A DNA stretch of 64,000 nt from Planctomycetota bacterium (GTDB lineage Bacteria > Planctomycetota > Phycisphaerae > Phycisphaerales > UBA1924), in the NCBI GenBank assembly GCA_024280755.1, contig JAJRPN010000039.1, forward strand, positions 1 to 64,000, given 5' to 3'. Below are positions 1 through 8,074 of the stretch, piece by piece. The notes under the pieces are model-generated. The model was not told the origin of the DNA and made no database searches. It worked only from the letters and a program-made list of their open reading frames with translations. A program made the translations under genes and the position numbers. How positions within the stretch are numbered: position 1 is the stretch's first letter; each line of letters starts with the position of its first letter.

Positions 1-310
1 AAGACCCCCTCCGCCTCACTTCGTTCGGCACCTCCCCCGGAAGCCCGGGGGAGGCGAATAGTCGAAAAAAGCCGAGCCGTCAGACAGGGCCTAGCTTTGT
101 CCCTCCCTGCGCCCCGCGGGGAGGTGTCGAACGAAGTGAGACGGAGGGGTGTCTTCGTGTTTCTTTTTCATCTTGCTGATACTGACTTTCAAAGACCAAG
201 ACACCCCTCCGTCTGCTTGCGCAGCCACCTCCCCGCGGGGCGCAGGGAGGGGCAAAGAAAAGGTGTATGCCTCGCATGACGCCTCCCCCGGAGGATCGGG
301 GGAGGCGAAA
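1..310. repeat. Field of GC-rich palindromic repeats
   Basis: No gene is supported here. An element at 95-257 has two roughly 60-bp inverted arms: an outer block beginning ccctccctgcgccccgcggg and an inner block acggaggggtgtctt match perfectly between arms, while the segment between them differs (cgaacgaagtgag on the left, a small palindrome on the right). Positions 1-56 hold a partial related copy in the opposite sense, and 281-306 holds a separate hairpin with 10-bp arms GCCTCCCCCG/CGGGGGAGGC. The same architecture recurs at 31172-31330, so this is a dispersed family. Open frames that cross it have no recognisable protein content. Confidence 0.85.
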
Positions 311-327
311 GAAAACACGCAAGGACG

Positions 328-344
328 ACAGGCGGGACGCCTGT
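328..344. repeat. Short hyphenated palindrome, dispersed family B
   Basis: Arms ACAGGCG/CGCCTGT around GGA, lying about 40 bases downstream of the ptsH stop. A close relative with longer arms sits just after the pgpH-like gene at 48880-48904. Both lie outside genes near gene ends. Family membership is seen directly; function as a terminator or as a REP-type element is inference. Confidence 0.7.
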
Positions 345-386
345 GCTACGGGGCTTGGTGATTATCAATAGTATCAGCCAAAGAAG

Positions 387-668
387 TTACTCGTCTTCTT
401 CGTCGAAACCGCGTTTGACGAGTGAGGCGAGGTGTTTGAGGGCGGCTTGGGCATCTTCGCCGACGCAGATGACTTCGATCTCGGTGCCTTGGGTTGCCGC
501 GAGCATCATGAGTTCCATCACAGACTTGCCGTCGGCTTCATCGTCGTCGCTGCGTACACGAACATCTGCAACGAAGGTGCTGGCGGCCTGCACGAAGTCC
601 ATCGCTGGGCGCGCATGGAGCCCTTGGCGATTGGTAATCTTCATTTTGGATGAACAGGTTTTGCTCAT
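387..668 (-). CDS. ptsH: HPr family phosphocarrier protein
   Basis: A 93-residue HPr-fold protein that would carry phosphate from enzyme I to EIIA-type proteins in the cytoplasm. The active-site motif GLHARPA places the phospho-accepting histidine at residue 18, and the regulatory-serine motif GKSVMELM places a serine at residue 49, equivalent to Ser46 of classical HPr. The ATG at 668 is preceded by AAAGG at suitable spacing, which favours this start over the internal Met9. It is the last of three minus-strand genes after hpf and ptsN-like, so it probably serves the nitrogen-type PTS branch rather than sugar uptake. No EIIB or EIIC is nearby. The retained serine is compatible with HPr kinase control, but no kinase gene is in view. 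Confidence 0.9.
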   Translation of the reverse strand: MSKTCSSKMKITNRQGLHARPAMDFVQAASTFVADVRVRSDDDEADGKSVMELMMLAATQGTEIEVICVGEDAQAALKHLASLVKRGFDEEDE

Positions 669-743
669 GCCGAGGCCTTTGTTTTTAGATGGAATGCGAG
701 AGGGGAGAAGAGAGGATCACATCGGGCTGATACAGCAGCGAGG

Positions 744-1220
744 TCAGCCACCGAGGCGGTGGTTGTCGGCGTCATCGAGGAGTTGGTGGATCTCGACTTT
801 GCCTCCGGCTTGGCGGAGTGATCTTCGGAAGGTGTCTTTGGACAGGTTTTTAAAGATGATCTCCATTGCTTGGAGATGCTCTTCGGGCCTGCTTTGTGGG
901 CTGAGCAGCAAGAACACCGTGTAGACGGGCTGTTTATCGAGGGAGTTGAAGTCGATCCCTTCGCTACTGATTCCGATGGCAGCAGTGATGTGTTCGATGT
1001 CGGGATGTTTGACATGGGGAACAGCGACGCCTCTGCCGAAGCCTGTGGAGTGTTTTCGTTCACGATCAAGCACCCGCTCGATCAGGTCATCCCTGATCGA
1101 GGCTGGTGCAGCACCTGTATCGATCAAGAGATCGATCATATTTTTGATGACTTCATCCCGATCGTTCGTGCCCAGCGGGGCAACGATGGAGTCTGGCTGG
1201 ATAATTTCCGTCAGTTTCAT
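744..1220 (-). CDS. ptsN: PTS EIIA protein, nitrogen-type (PtsN-like)
   Basis: 158 residues, the usual length of single-domain EIIA(Ntr)/EIIA(Fru) proteins. The phosphorylated histidine is His69 in GVAVPHVKH, and the preceding HSTGFGRG segment is typical of the family. In proteobacteria PtsN does not transport sugar; it signals nitrogen and potassium state. Gene order here (hpf, ptsN, ptsH on one strand with gaps of 64 and 75 bases) mirrors the distal part of the classical rpoN-hpf-ptsN-rapZ-ptsO operon, although rpoN and rapZ are absent from this window. The regulatory role is inferred from that order; the EIIA fold assignment comes from sequence. Confidence 0.88.
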   Translation of the reverse strand: MKLTEIIQPDSIVAPLGTNDRDEVIKNMIDLLIDTGAAPASIRDDLIERVLDRERKHSTGFGRGVAVPHVKHPDIEHITAAIGISSEGIDFNSLDKQPVYTVFLLLSPQSRPEEHLQAMEIIFKNLSKDTFRRSLRQAGGKVEIHQLLDDADNHRLGG

Positions 1221-1284
1221 GTTCTATCCTATGCGCCAAACCCGGTCGGGCGTGATACTTATCTTGAGATGTCTTTTCATCCAT

Positions 1285-1593
1285 TTATCGGGATGTGACT
1301 TTGAGTTTTTCTCGGTGGTCATTGAGTTGGCGTACCGCCTTGGCGATGGCGTCGTCGATGACCAGATAGAGGTCATGCCCGTCTGCTTTGGCAAGAAAAT
1401 CGGGGTGATTGATGACATCAACCGCGATTTCTACGGAATATGACTCTTTTGCGGTGTTTTCTTTCCAGAACTTGATATCGATTTGTTGGATAAAATCGTT
1501 GAATTTATCGAGCTTTTTCGTCTTGGATTCGGCGTGATTGCGAATGGCATCGGTTACTTCGATGCCGTGAAGTCCTACAACATTGATACGCAT
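1285..1593 (-). CDS. hpf: Ribosome hibernation promoting factor, short form
   Basis: A 102-residue HPF/RaiA (S30AE) domain with the characteristic beginning MRINVVGLHGIEV, the ESKTKKLDKF helix and the DGHDLYLVIDDAIAKAVRQL segment. It has no C-terminal dimerisation domain, so it is the short form, which in other bacteria inactivates ribosomes in stationary phase with a partner factor. An AGGAGG sequence lies just upstream of the ATG. It is first in the hpf-ptsN-ptsH cluster and is transcribed divergently from the ABC permease at 1793. Linking ribosome hibernation to PTS(Ntr) state through a shared transcript is an inference from gene order. Confidence 0.9.
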   Translation of the reverse strand: MRINVVGLHGIEVTDAIRNHAESKTKKLDKFNDFIQQIDIKFWKENTAKESYSVEIAVDVINHPDFLAKADGHDLYLVIDDAIAKAVRQLNDHREKLKVTSR

Positions 1594-1792
1594 ATTGACC
1601 TCCTGAGAAATCTATGTTGGCAGTGCGGTTGGCTGAATCCGTTCAGTTCCGTGTACCTATCCGTCCCATTCTAGGTTAAATGAGCATGAATTGCACGCGA
1701 GAAATGCGTACATCGTCTGCCTTTGTCCGGTTATGACGAGAATCCGATCATTTCCGTGCAAAGCGCGTGTTTGGCTCATACACTGGCAGTCG

Positions 1793-3520
1793 ATGTCTGC
1801 ACGAATGTTCCGAAACTTGATTCAGTATGGGTTGCTCTCGGCGATCCTTTTTATACTCGCACTCTTTCTGCTCTATCCGATCGGGCTGACTGTTCGTGGG
1901 GGTTTCGCTGCCGATATCGCTACGGGCGAGGGCTGGACGCTTGATCATTTGATATTGGTGTTCAAAGACCCGACGCGCGTAGCGGGGATCGTCAACGCGT
2001 TTAAGATCGCGGTGGCGACCACCACTTTGTGTATTCTTATCTCGTTGCCTTTGGCGGTGTTGAGCGCTCGGTTTAACTTTCCTGGCAAGAAGATTCTCAA
2101 CGCATCGATTTTGGTGCCTTTGATTTTGCCTCCATTTGTTGGGGCGATTGGTATCCGTGCATTGCTCGGGCGTGAGGGAGCGCTCAATGCGTTGCTGGGG
2201 ACCGACTGGGATGTGCTTGGGACTTCGAAGTTCTGGGGCGTGGTTGCGGTGATGGCGTTGCATCTGTATCCGATTATCTATCTCAATGCGACTGCGTCAT
2301 TGGCGAACCTTGACCCTGCGCTTGATGAATGTGCCGAGAACCTTGGTGCGGGCGGGTGGAAGCGGTTTTTGAAGATCACGCTGCCTTTGATCCGTCCGGG
2401 CATCTTTGCTGGTGCGACGATTGTGTTTATCTGGAGTTTTACTGAGCTTGGCACGCCTTTGATGTTCGACTATTACGATGTGACATCGGTGCAGATTTTC
2501 TATGGGCTCAAGGATGTGCAGAATAACGCCGAGCCGTATGCGTTGACGATGATTCTTTTGGTTGCTGCGATCTCGTTTTATCTGCTCGGCAAGTTTATCT
2601 TTGGTAAAAAGGGGTACGCGATGTACTCCAAGGCATCAACCGCCAATGCCGAGACTCAACTCACCGGCATGTGGGGCTGGTTGGCGACATTGGCCTTCGG
2701 GAGTGTGATTGTGATTGCGGTCATGCCTCACCTTGGGGTGGTGTTGACGAGTATTGCCGAGCCCGGATCGTGGTACGCGACGGTTCTGCCTAAGGATATT
2801 ACGGGTTCGCACTTTAATGAAGCGCTGACTTCGCCTGAGTCATTCAACTCGATCAAGAACTCATTGATGCTCTCACTGATTGCGATGGTGCTCAACATGG
2901 GCTTCGGCGTGGTCATTGGATACATCATTGTGCGGACGACGATCAAGGGGCGCGGGTTGCTCGATGCTTTGTGCATGCTGCCTTTGGCGGTGCCTGGATT
3001 GGTGATGGCGTTCGGGTATGTCGCGATGACACTGCGTTGGCCGTTTGGTAGCGGGGATATTCTCGAAGGCACCTTGCAGGTGTTCGGGACGAATCCGAAC
3101 CCGTTTCCGCTGTTGATTATCGCGTATGCGATTCGTCGCTTGCCTTATATTGTTCGATCGACGGTTTCTGGGCTCGAACAAACCTCGGGCGAGCTTGAAG
3201 AAGCTGCGGTGAATCTTGGCGCGACGCGGGTGACTGCGGTGCGTAAGGTGATTATCCCGTTGATCATGGCGAACCTGATTGCGGGCGGGTTGTTGGTCTT
3301 TAGCTTCTCGATGCTTGAGGTATCGGATTCGTTGATCCTCGCCCAGCGAAGCGATCACTTCCCGATCACGAAAATGATCTTTGAGTTTACAAATCGGTTG
3401 GGCGACGGGATTTATATTGCCAGCGCGATGGGTGTGTGGGGGATGACGCTGTTGACGATCACGCTGTTTGGTGCGTCGTTGATGCTCGGCAAGAAGCTTG
3501 GTTCGATCTTCCGCGTATAG
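1793..3520 (+). CDS. Fused ABC transporter permease, ferric iron type
   Basis: About 575 residues with two consecutive binding-protein-dependent permease modules, as in FbpB/ThiP-type inner-membrane proteins. Two EAA loops are visible: ECAENLGAGGWKRFLKITLP in the first half and EEAAVNLGATRVTAVRKVII in the second, each followed by hydrophobic helices; about 12 membrane segments are apparent. The frame stays open upstream to 1691, but that stretch is non-membrane and poorly protein-like, so I chose the ATG at 1793 (1805 is also possible). Neither an ATPase nor a periplasmic binding protein is adjacent, so the substrate cannot be fixed; iron is the family's commonest substrate. The gene is followed by a HugZ-like gene 35 bases downstream. 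Confidence 0.85.
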   Translation: MSARMFRNLIQYGLLSAILFILALFLLYPIGLTVRGGFAADIATGEGWTLDHLILVFKDPTRVAGIVNAFKIAVATTTLCILISLPLAVLSARFNFPGKKILNASILVPLILPPFVGAIGIRALLGREGALNALLGTDWDVLGTSKFWGVVAVMALHLYPIIYLNATASLANLDPALDECAENLGAGGWKRFLKITLPLIRPGIFAGATIVFIWSFTELGTPLMFDYYDVTSVQIFYGLKDVQNNAEPYALTMILLVAAISFYLLGKFIFGKKGYAMYSKASTANAETQLTGMWGWLATLAFGSVIVIAVMPHLGVVLTSIAEPGSWYATVLPKDITGSHFNEALTSPESFNSIKNSLMLSLIAMVLNMGFGVVIGYIIVRTTIKGRGLLDALCMLPLAVPGLVMAFGYVAMTLRWPFGSGDILEGTLQVFGTNPNPFPLLIIAYAIRRLPYIVRSTVSGLEQTSGELEEAAVNLGATRVTAVRKVIIPLIMANLIAGGLLVFSFSMLEVSDSLILAQRSDHFPITKMIFEFTNRLGDGIYIASAMGVWGMTLLTITLFGASLMLGKKLGSIFRV

Positions 3521-3555
3521 TGCTTCTGAACGGTGATCCGTGTTTGGAAATCTCT

Positions 3556-4176
3556 ATGAATGAAGAATATCAGTATGCAATCGAGCGAGCGACGCGATTG
3601 ATTCGTGGGCATGCTGCGGGCACGCTGCTGGTTGATTCTCGCCCGCACAAAACACTTTATATGATTGATCCGCATACGGGCTCACTTGTTCTTACGATCG
3701 AAGATGAGATGCTCGATGGCGAGGATGTTGTGCTTGTTCTTCCTGAAGACACATTTGATGCGCCGATTCGAGTCAGCCTTGATCTCACCACGACCATCGG
3801 CGAAGAGGCATGCGATCGGTTCTTGGCGTATCACCTGCATCAACCTCGCTCGGTTTGGGCGCACGGGAAGATCAACTTTGCCAAGCTTGAATCGGGCGAA
3901 GTGATCAGCAAGGAAGAGCTTGAGATTCCAAATGGGCTGATGGATGAGCATTCTGGGCTGTGTAAGAAGCTCAATATCGATCGCAAGGCTTTGCGCGAAG
4001 TATGCAAACTCTTGGCGAAGGCGGATATCGAAGAGCCAACGGCGGTGGGAATCGATCTGGTCGGGTTTGATGTGCGCGGACCATTTGGCGTGGTGCGTGT
4101 CGAGTTTCCTTCACCTGTAAAGAACGCGACACAGGCTGAAGATGTACTGGCAGCACTCTTCGGTAGCATCTCGTGA
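3556..4176 (+). CDS. HugZ/DUF2470-like protein (possible FMN-type split barrel)
   Basis: 206 residues starting at the ATG at 3556. The N-terminal part (ERATRLIRGHAAGTLLVDS) resembles pyridoxamine-phosphate-oxidase-like split-barrel proteins, and the C-terminal part (VGIDLVGFDVRGPFGVVRVE followed by an FPSPV motif) resembles the DUF2470 domain found at the end of HugZ-type heme-utilisation proteins. Members of that group bind flavin or heme; whether this one does is unproven, and no heme-ligand residue can be named with certainty. It lies between the iron-type permease and the amidohydrolase, and its stop overlaps the next start by four bases (GTGA), so the two are probably co-translated. An alternative is a lineage-specific protein of unknown function. 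Confidence 0.45.
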   Translation: MNEEYQYAIERATRLIRGHAAGTLLVDSRPHKTLYMIDPHTGSLVLTIEDEMLDGEDVVLVLPEDTFDAPIRVSLDLTTTIGEEACDRFLAYHLHQPRSVWAHGKINFAKLESGEVISKEELEIPNGLMDEHSGLCKKLNIDRKALREVCKLLAKADIEEPTAVGIDLVGFDVRGPFGVVRVEFPSPVKNATQAEDVLAALFGSIS

Positions 4177-5429
4177 ACTCAAGCAGACCAACACAACTCC
4201 GCGAAGGGCATGCTCATCTTTTCCAACTTGGGCGATCGTTGCACATGGTCGATCTGTGCGAATGCACCACACGCGAAGAGATGATCGAGTTGCTCGCAGC
4301 AAGAGCGAAAAACGCTGAAGCTGATGAATGGGTCCTTGCTCATGGCGCCCGCCCTGATGGGTGGAGCGATCCGAGTTGGCCGACGCGACAGGAACTTGAT
4401 TTGGCATGCGATGATCGGGCGGTTGTTGCATGGTGCTTTGATTATCACAAGATGGTCGCTTCGTCCGCAGCCTTATCCAAAGCAAGAATCACCGGGGAGA
4501 GCATGTTTGATTCTGGGCGTGTCGAGCTTGATGCAGACGGAACGCCGACTGGTGTGCTGATTGAGCATGCAGCGCTGGCAATGTGGAGTGCTGTGCCTGA
4601 GCCGAAGAACTCGAAGCGGATTGAACTGGTCCGCGATGCGTGTTTGCATCTTGAAGCTATGGGCTATGTGGAGATGCATGAACTCAAGACGCAGCCTTGG
4701 GTTGGCAGGGTATTGAGTGATCTGTATAGCGCGGGCGAGATCAAAATCAAATCGGTGCTGTTCCCGCTGATGAAAAATCTGCGAGAGACCCTCGCAGGAT
4801 CAAACGATTGGAACACAGACGCCGTCACACTTGGTGGCGGAAAGATATTTGTTGACGGTACCTTTAACTCGCGCACCGCGTGGATGCTTAAGCCGTTTGC
4901 TGACGGGCACAAGGATTTTCTGTGTGGTACGCCGATGATGAAGATTGGACAGATTGATCGGATGCTTGAAATTTGCAAGGCACACAACCTGCCGCTCGCT
5001 GCCCATGCCATTGGCGATGGTGCGGTGCGGGCGGTGCTTGATTCGATCGAACGAACAGATTGTGCGCACACTGGGTGTCGGATCGAACACGCGGAACTGA
5101 TTGACGAAACGGATGTTCATCGGTTCACGGAACTCGGCGCAATTGCATCGCTTCAGCCTTGCCATCTTCTGCCGGATATCGAGGCGTTGATGCGTGCGGT
5201 TCCTGACCGGCTTGACCGGGTGTTTCCAATCCGCGAGTTGATTGAATCTGGCATGGAGCCGGGCGTGGATCTGATCTTTGGCTCTGATGTGCCGATCGTG
5301 CGTGCGAATCCGGAAGATTCGATTCAGGCTGCGGTGCATCGTCGGCGTATTGGGATGGATGAATCGCAGGCGATCAACTTTGATCAAAGGATCAGCGAAG
5401 AACAGGCTTGGGCTTGCTTTGGATTATGA
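4173..5429 (+). CDS. YtcJ-like amidohydrolase (Amidohydro_3 family)
   Basis: 418 residues beginning with GTG inside the preceding gene's stop (GTGA overlap). Metal-site and family motifs are visible: HxH at residues 13 and 15 (EGHAHLF), HAIGDGAV, RIEHAELI and FGSDVPIV near the C-terminus, all typical of the YtcJ branch of metal-dependent hydrolases. The protein is shorter than typical 530-residue YtcJ proteins and lacks a signal peptide, so it is probably cytoplasmic. The substrate is unknown; family members act on amide, imide or cyclic bonds. It ends convergently with the histidine kinase gene, the two coding ends overlapping by six bases. Confidence 0.75.
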   Translation: MNSSRPTQLREGHAHLFQLGRSLHMVDLCECTTREEMIELLAARAKNAEADEWVLAHGARPDGWSDPSWPTRQELDLACDDRAVVAWCFDYHKMVASSAALSKARITGESMFDSGRVELDADGTPTGVLIEHAALAMWSAVPEPKNSKRIELVRDACLHLEAMGYVEMHELKTQPWVGRVLSDLYSAGEIKIKSVLFPLMKNLRETLAGSNDWNTDAVTLGGGKIFVDGTFNSRTAWMLKPFADGHKDFLCGTPMMKIGQIDRMLEICKAHNLPLAAHAIGDGAVRAVLDSIERTDCAHTGCRIEHAELIDETDVHRFTELGAIASLQPCHLLPDIEALMRAVPDRLDRVFPIRELIESGMEPGVDLIFGSDVPIVRANPEDSIQAAVHRRRIGMDESQAINFDQRISEEQAWACFGL

Positions 5430-7346
5430 TTCTGTTTGCTGAATTTCATCGAGCGGGATCGTCAGCAAGAACTCTGCGCCGTGCCCGCGGCGTTTGGTGA
5501 GAACAAGATCGCCGTCCATCTCTTTGGCCAAGCCTCGCGAGAGCGCGAGCCCTAAGCCTAAGCCCGATCGTGCGTTTGACAATCCTCTCCATCCTCGCTG
5601 GAACTCGCCAAAGATCCGAGCGCCTTCGCCGGGGGCGATTCCTGGTCCATGATCGGCGATGAGCATTTCGAGCATGTCGTCTTGAATGGTGATGTCGAAA
5701 TGGATGCGTGTATCTGCGTCTTCAATAGAAGCCTCTGATTGCTCATCGGCTTCTGCGGGCGATGCGTATTTGCATGCATTCTCGACGAGGTTCATCATGA
5801 TTCGTTCGACCGCGTGGGGATCGACCATTAATGTTCGATCTTGGTGTGCTTCGAGATCGATCGATACGACAAGATCGAGATTGCTCTGCTGGGCCCGGCG
5901 TGCTAAAGCAGGGCGGAACCGCGCGACGAGCGCGCCGGGCGAAAGAGTTTGCACGCCGGCGGCTTTATCCTTTGATGATCGTTGACGCGTAAGCCTTGCA
6001 TATTCAAGGACATTTTCGACAATACCGGTCAAGCGTTCTGATTCGCGCTTGAGGATTTGGAGATAGTCGGTGCGGACTTGTTCGTCGGTCACCATGCCGT
6101 CGGCGAGCATCTGTGAATAGAGCCGAAAGGTTGTGAGTGGAGTGCGGAGTTCATGGGTTACCGCGCTGACAAACATGCCTCGCCTTTCACTCAGCACAAT
6201 TGCTGCGCGAAGCACCGCCCCCACCGCGATGATCGTTGCAAGAATCGCGACCCATGTAACGAGCAACCCGACCGTCGCAGGCGACCATCGCCACGATAAA
6301 ACCGATGTGTTTGCTGGCGGAATGAACTCCACGGGTATTGTTGCGAGTTGGTAGCCACCGATCATTGAAGATCGTGGGCCGGTGACTGCGACGAGTGATG
6401 CACGAGGTATGACATCGGTTACCGATTCGAGCAGGTCGGTCCGCAATGCTACCCAATCGAGCCATACTCCTTGTATTACAGGCTTTCCTTCGATAACTAC
6501 CGAGCGAACAAGAACAAGTTGAAGGACTCCCGCATCATCAGCGATCCAACGCGGGCGAAGCGTGCCGATACTTTGGTTGACTTGCTTTGATTGGTCCTTG
6601 AAGGCTTTGCCAAGACCAAAGGCTGATGATGAAAACTCATTCGCCCCTGGGAGAAGCTGGCTCTCTTGCACTCCTTCCCCATCAAACTGAATCGTTTGCT
6701 CGTCCGCTTCCTGACTAGAGTCAGTGTGCTGATCGTATTCATTCTTCAAAGATCTATCTTGCCGAGTGGTTTGTATTGCGATGTCGGCAACACGCTTGCG
6801 AGCGGCGTAATCAGAATCTGTTTCTGTAGCGGACAACCCAGTTCCGTTCGTGCTGAGCGAGTCTACTTGGTCATCAAGAACTTCTTTGAGCGGAGGGACG
6901 GATGATGTTTTTTTGCGTTCTGAATCAGCAGAAGGTTTCGACTTGTTGAGCAGCATGGCGATCTGCCCGGAAGCCTTCTTGTCGTCCGCTTCCTCGGGCT
7001 GCTCAAACTCGAAATAGGAGTTTGCAAAGGAGTAGTTCGAACCCGCCACCTGAAGATCAATCTGGCGATTGGCGTTGGCGTTGAGCAGCCAACTCGATCG
7101 TGAGCCTTCGAGCGATTTATAATCGGTGAGCGGGCGCGATGCTTCGATCGCAAGGATCGGAGCCATACGCGAGTCCATTCGCCAGAGCGCGCGGCGGATA
7201 GATTCTTGCCGTGACGCTTGTACTTGCGCGGTGGCTTCACGCTTTTCAAGCGCAACAACCTCGACCGACACCCATGCCAACGCTGCCAACGCAAGCGCGA
7301 CGCTGCTCCAGAAGATCAGCCATGTCATCACGCGCCGGGTGTTCAT
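5424..7346 (-). CDS. Sensor histidine kinase with large unrecognised periplasmic domain
   Basis: 640 residues. An N-terminal membrane helix (about 8-28) and a second (about 357-385) bracket a roughly 320-residue extracytoplasmic region rich in acidic and Ser/Thr residues in its middle part, which I cannot assign to a known sensor domain. The H-box THELRTPLTT follows the second helix almost at once (His398), so no HAMP domain is present. The N-box LVENACKYA, the G1 box ADHGPGIAPGEG and the G2 box SGLGLGLALS complete an HATPase_c domain. Its ATG overlaps the stop of the upstream response regulator gene by four bases, so they form a cognate pair, co-expressed with the DUF4139 and VWA genes. Confidence 0.92.
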   Translation of the reverse strand: MNTRRVMTWLIFWSSVALALAALAWVSVEVVALEKREATAQVQASRQESIRRALWRMDSRMAPILAIEASRPLTDYKSLEGSRSSWLLNANANRQIDLQVAGSNYSFANSYFEFEQPEEADDKKASGQIAMLLNKSKPSADSERKKTSSVPPLKEVLDDQVDSLSTNGTGLSATETDSDYAARKRVADIAIQTTRQDRSLKNEYDQHTDSSQEADEQTIQFDGEGVQESQLLPGANEFSSSAFGLGKAFKDQSKQVNQSIGTLRPRWIADDAGVLQLVLVRSVVIEGKPVIQGVWLDWVALRTDLLESVTDVIPRASLVAVTGPRSSMIGGYQLATIPVEFIPPANTSVLSWRWSPATVGLLVTWVAILATIIAVGAVLRAAIVLSERRGMFVSAVTHELRTPLTTFRLYSQMLADGMVTDEQVRTDYLQILKRESERLTGIVENVLEYARLTRQRSSKDKAAGVQTLSPGALVARFRPALARRAQQSNLDLVVSIDLEAHQDRTLMVDPHAVERIMMNLVENACKYASPAEADEQSEASIEDADTRIHFDITIQDDMLEMLIADHGPGIAPGEGARIFGEFQRGWRGLSNARSGLGLGLALSRGLAKEMDGDLVLTKRRGHGAEFLLTIPLDEIQQTES

Positions 7347-8062
7347 GCTGAAGCCTCGTTTGTATCATCAGGAGTTGCGAGCATGTAGCCCTTGCCTCTC
7401 ACGGTCTTGATAACACTCGGATTCGTCGGCTCGTCATCGAGTGTTTCTCGCAAACGCGCGATGGTCATATCGACCGTTCGCGTGTGCGTGCCCCTTGGAT
7501 CTAAGCCCCAAACTGTTTGCAAGAGTTCTTCACGCGAAACGGCCCGGCCTGCATTTGATGCCAAGAACCCGAGCACTTCGCATTCGCGTTCGGTGAATGA
7601 TTTGCGTATGCCATCGGGCAATATAACCTCACGGCGTTCGAAATCGATCTCCCTTCCTGCGATTGTGACCGTCGATCGGCTTGTTGGTCTTCCTGGCGAT
7701 CGGCGGAGCACCGCTTCGACTCTTGCAAGCAGTTCATCAATACTAAAAGGTTTGACGATATAATCATCGGCGCCGAGCTTGAGTCCTTGAATGCGATCGT
7801 ACTCTTCGCCTCGGGCGGTGAGGAAGATCACGGGCTGCGACGGCTTGACCTTTCGCAGCTCGGCAAGCACCTCGAGCCCGTCCATCTTGGGCATCATGAT
7901 ATCGAGCAGAACCAGATCGGCATCAGTCGATAAAATAAGCTCTAAGCCCGCGACCCCATCGGGCGCGTCGTGGGTGGTGTATCCAGAATATGACAACGCG
8001 TCGGCGAGCCCTCGCCGAATCGCGTCGTCGTCTTCAACAACAAGAATAATGCCCAATGACAT
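7343..8062 (-). CDS. OmpR/PhoB-family response regulator
   Basis: 239 residues: receiver domain (1-120) with acidic pocket residues EDDD near 10-13, phospho-acceptor Asp54 in LVLLDIMMPKMDG, and the conserved lysine in DDYIVKPFS; then a winged-helix Trans_reg_C domain (RREVILPDG...RTVDMTIARLRETL...RGKGYML). It partners the histidine kinase encoded immediately downstream with a four-base overlap. OmpR/PhoB regulators bind direct repeats of 11-bp period; two such TGTCAC pairs occur at 11025-11079 ahead of this operon, suggesting autoregulation. The gene follows the DUF4139 gene after 12 bases. Confidence 0.93.
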   Translation of the reverse strand: MSLGIILVVEDDDAIRRGLADALSYSGYTTHDAPDGVAGLELILSTDADLVLLDIMMPKMDGLEVLAELRKVKPSQPVIFLTARGEEYDRIQGLKLGADDYIVKPFSIDELLARVEAVLRRSPGRPTSRSTVTIAGREIDFERREVILPDGIRKSFTERECEVLGFLASNAGRAVSREELLQTVWGLDPRGTHTRTVDMTIARLRETLDDEPTNPSVIKTVRGKGYMLATPDDTNEASA

Positions 8063-8074
8063 AGAAGCTCCCGC

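Noticed and set aside
343-924. A plus-strand frame of 193 residues
   Set aside because: Antisense to ptsH and ptsN, no family resemblance, low-complexity Ser/Arg-rich composition.
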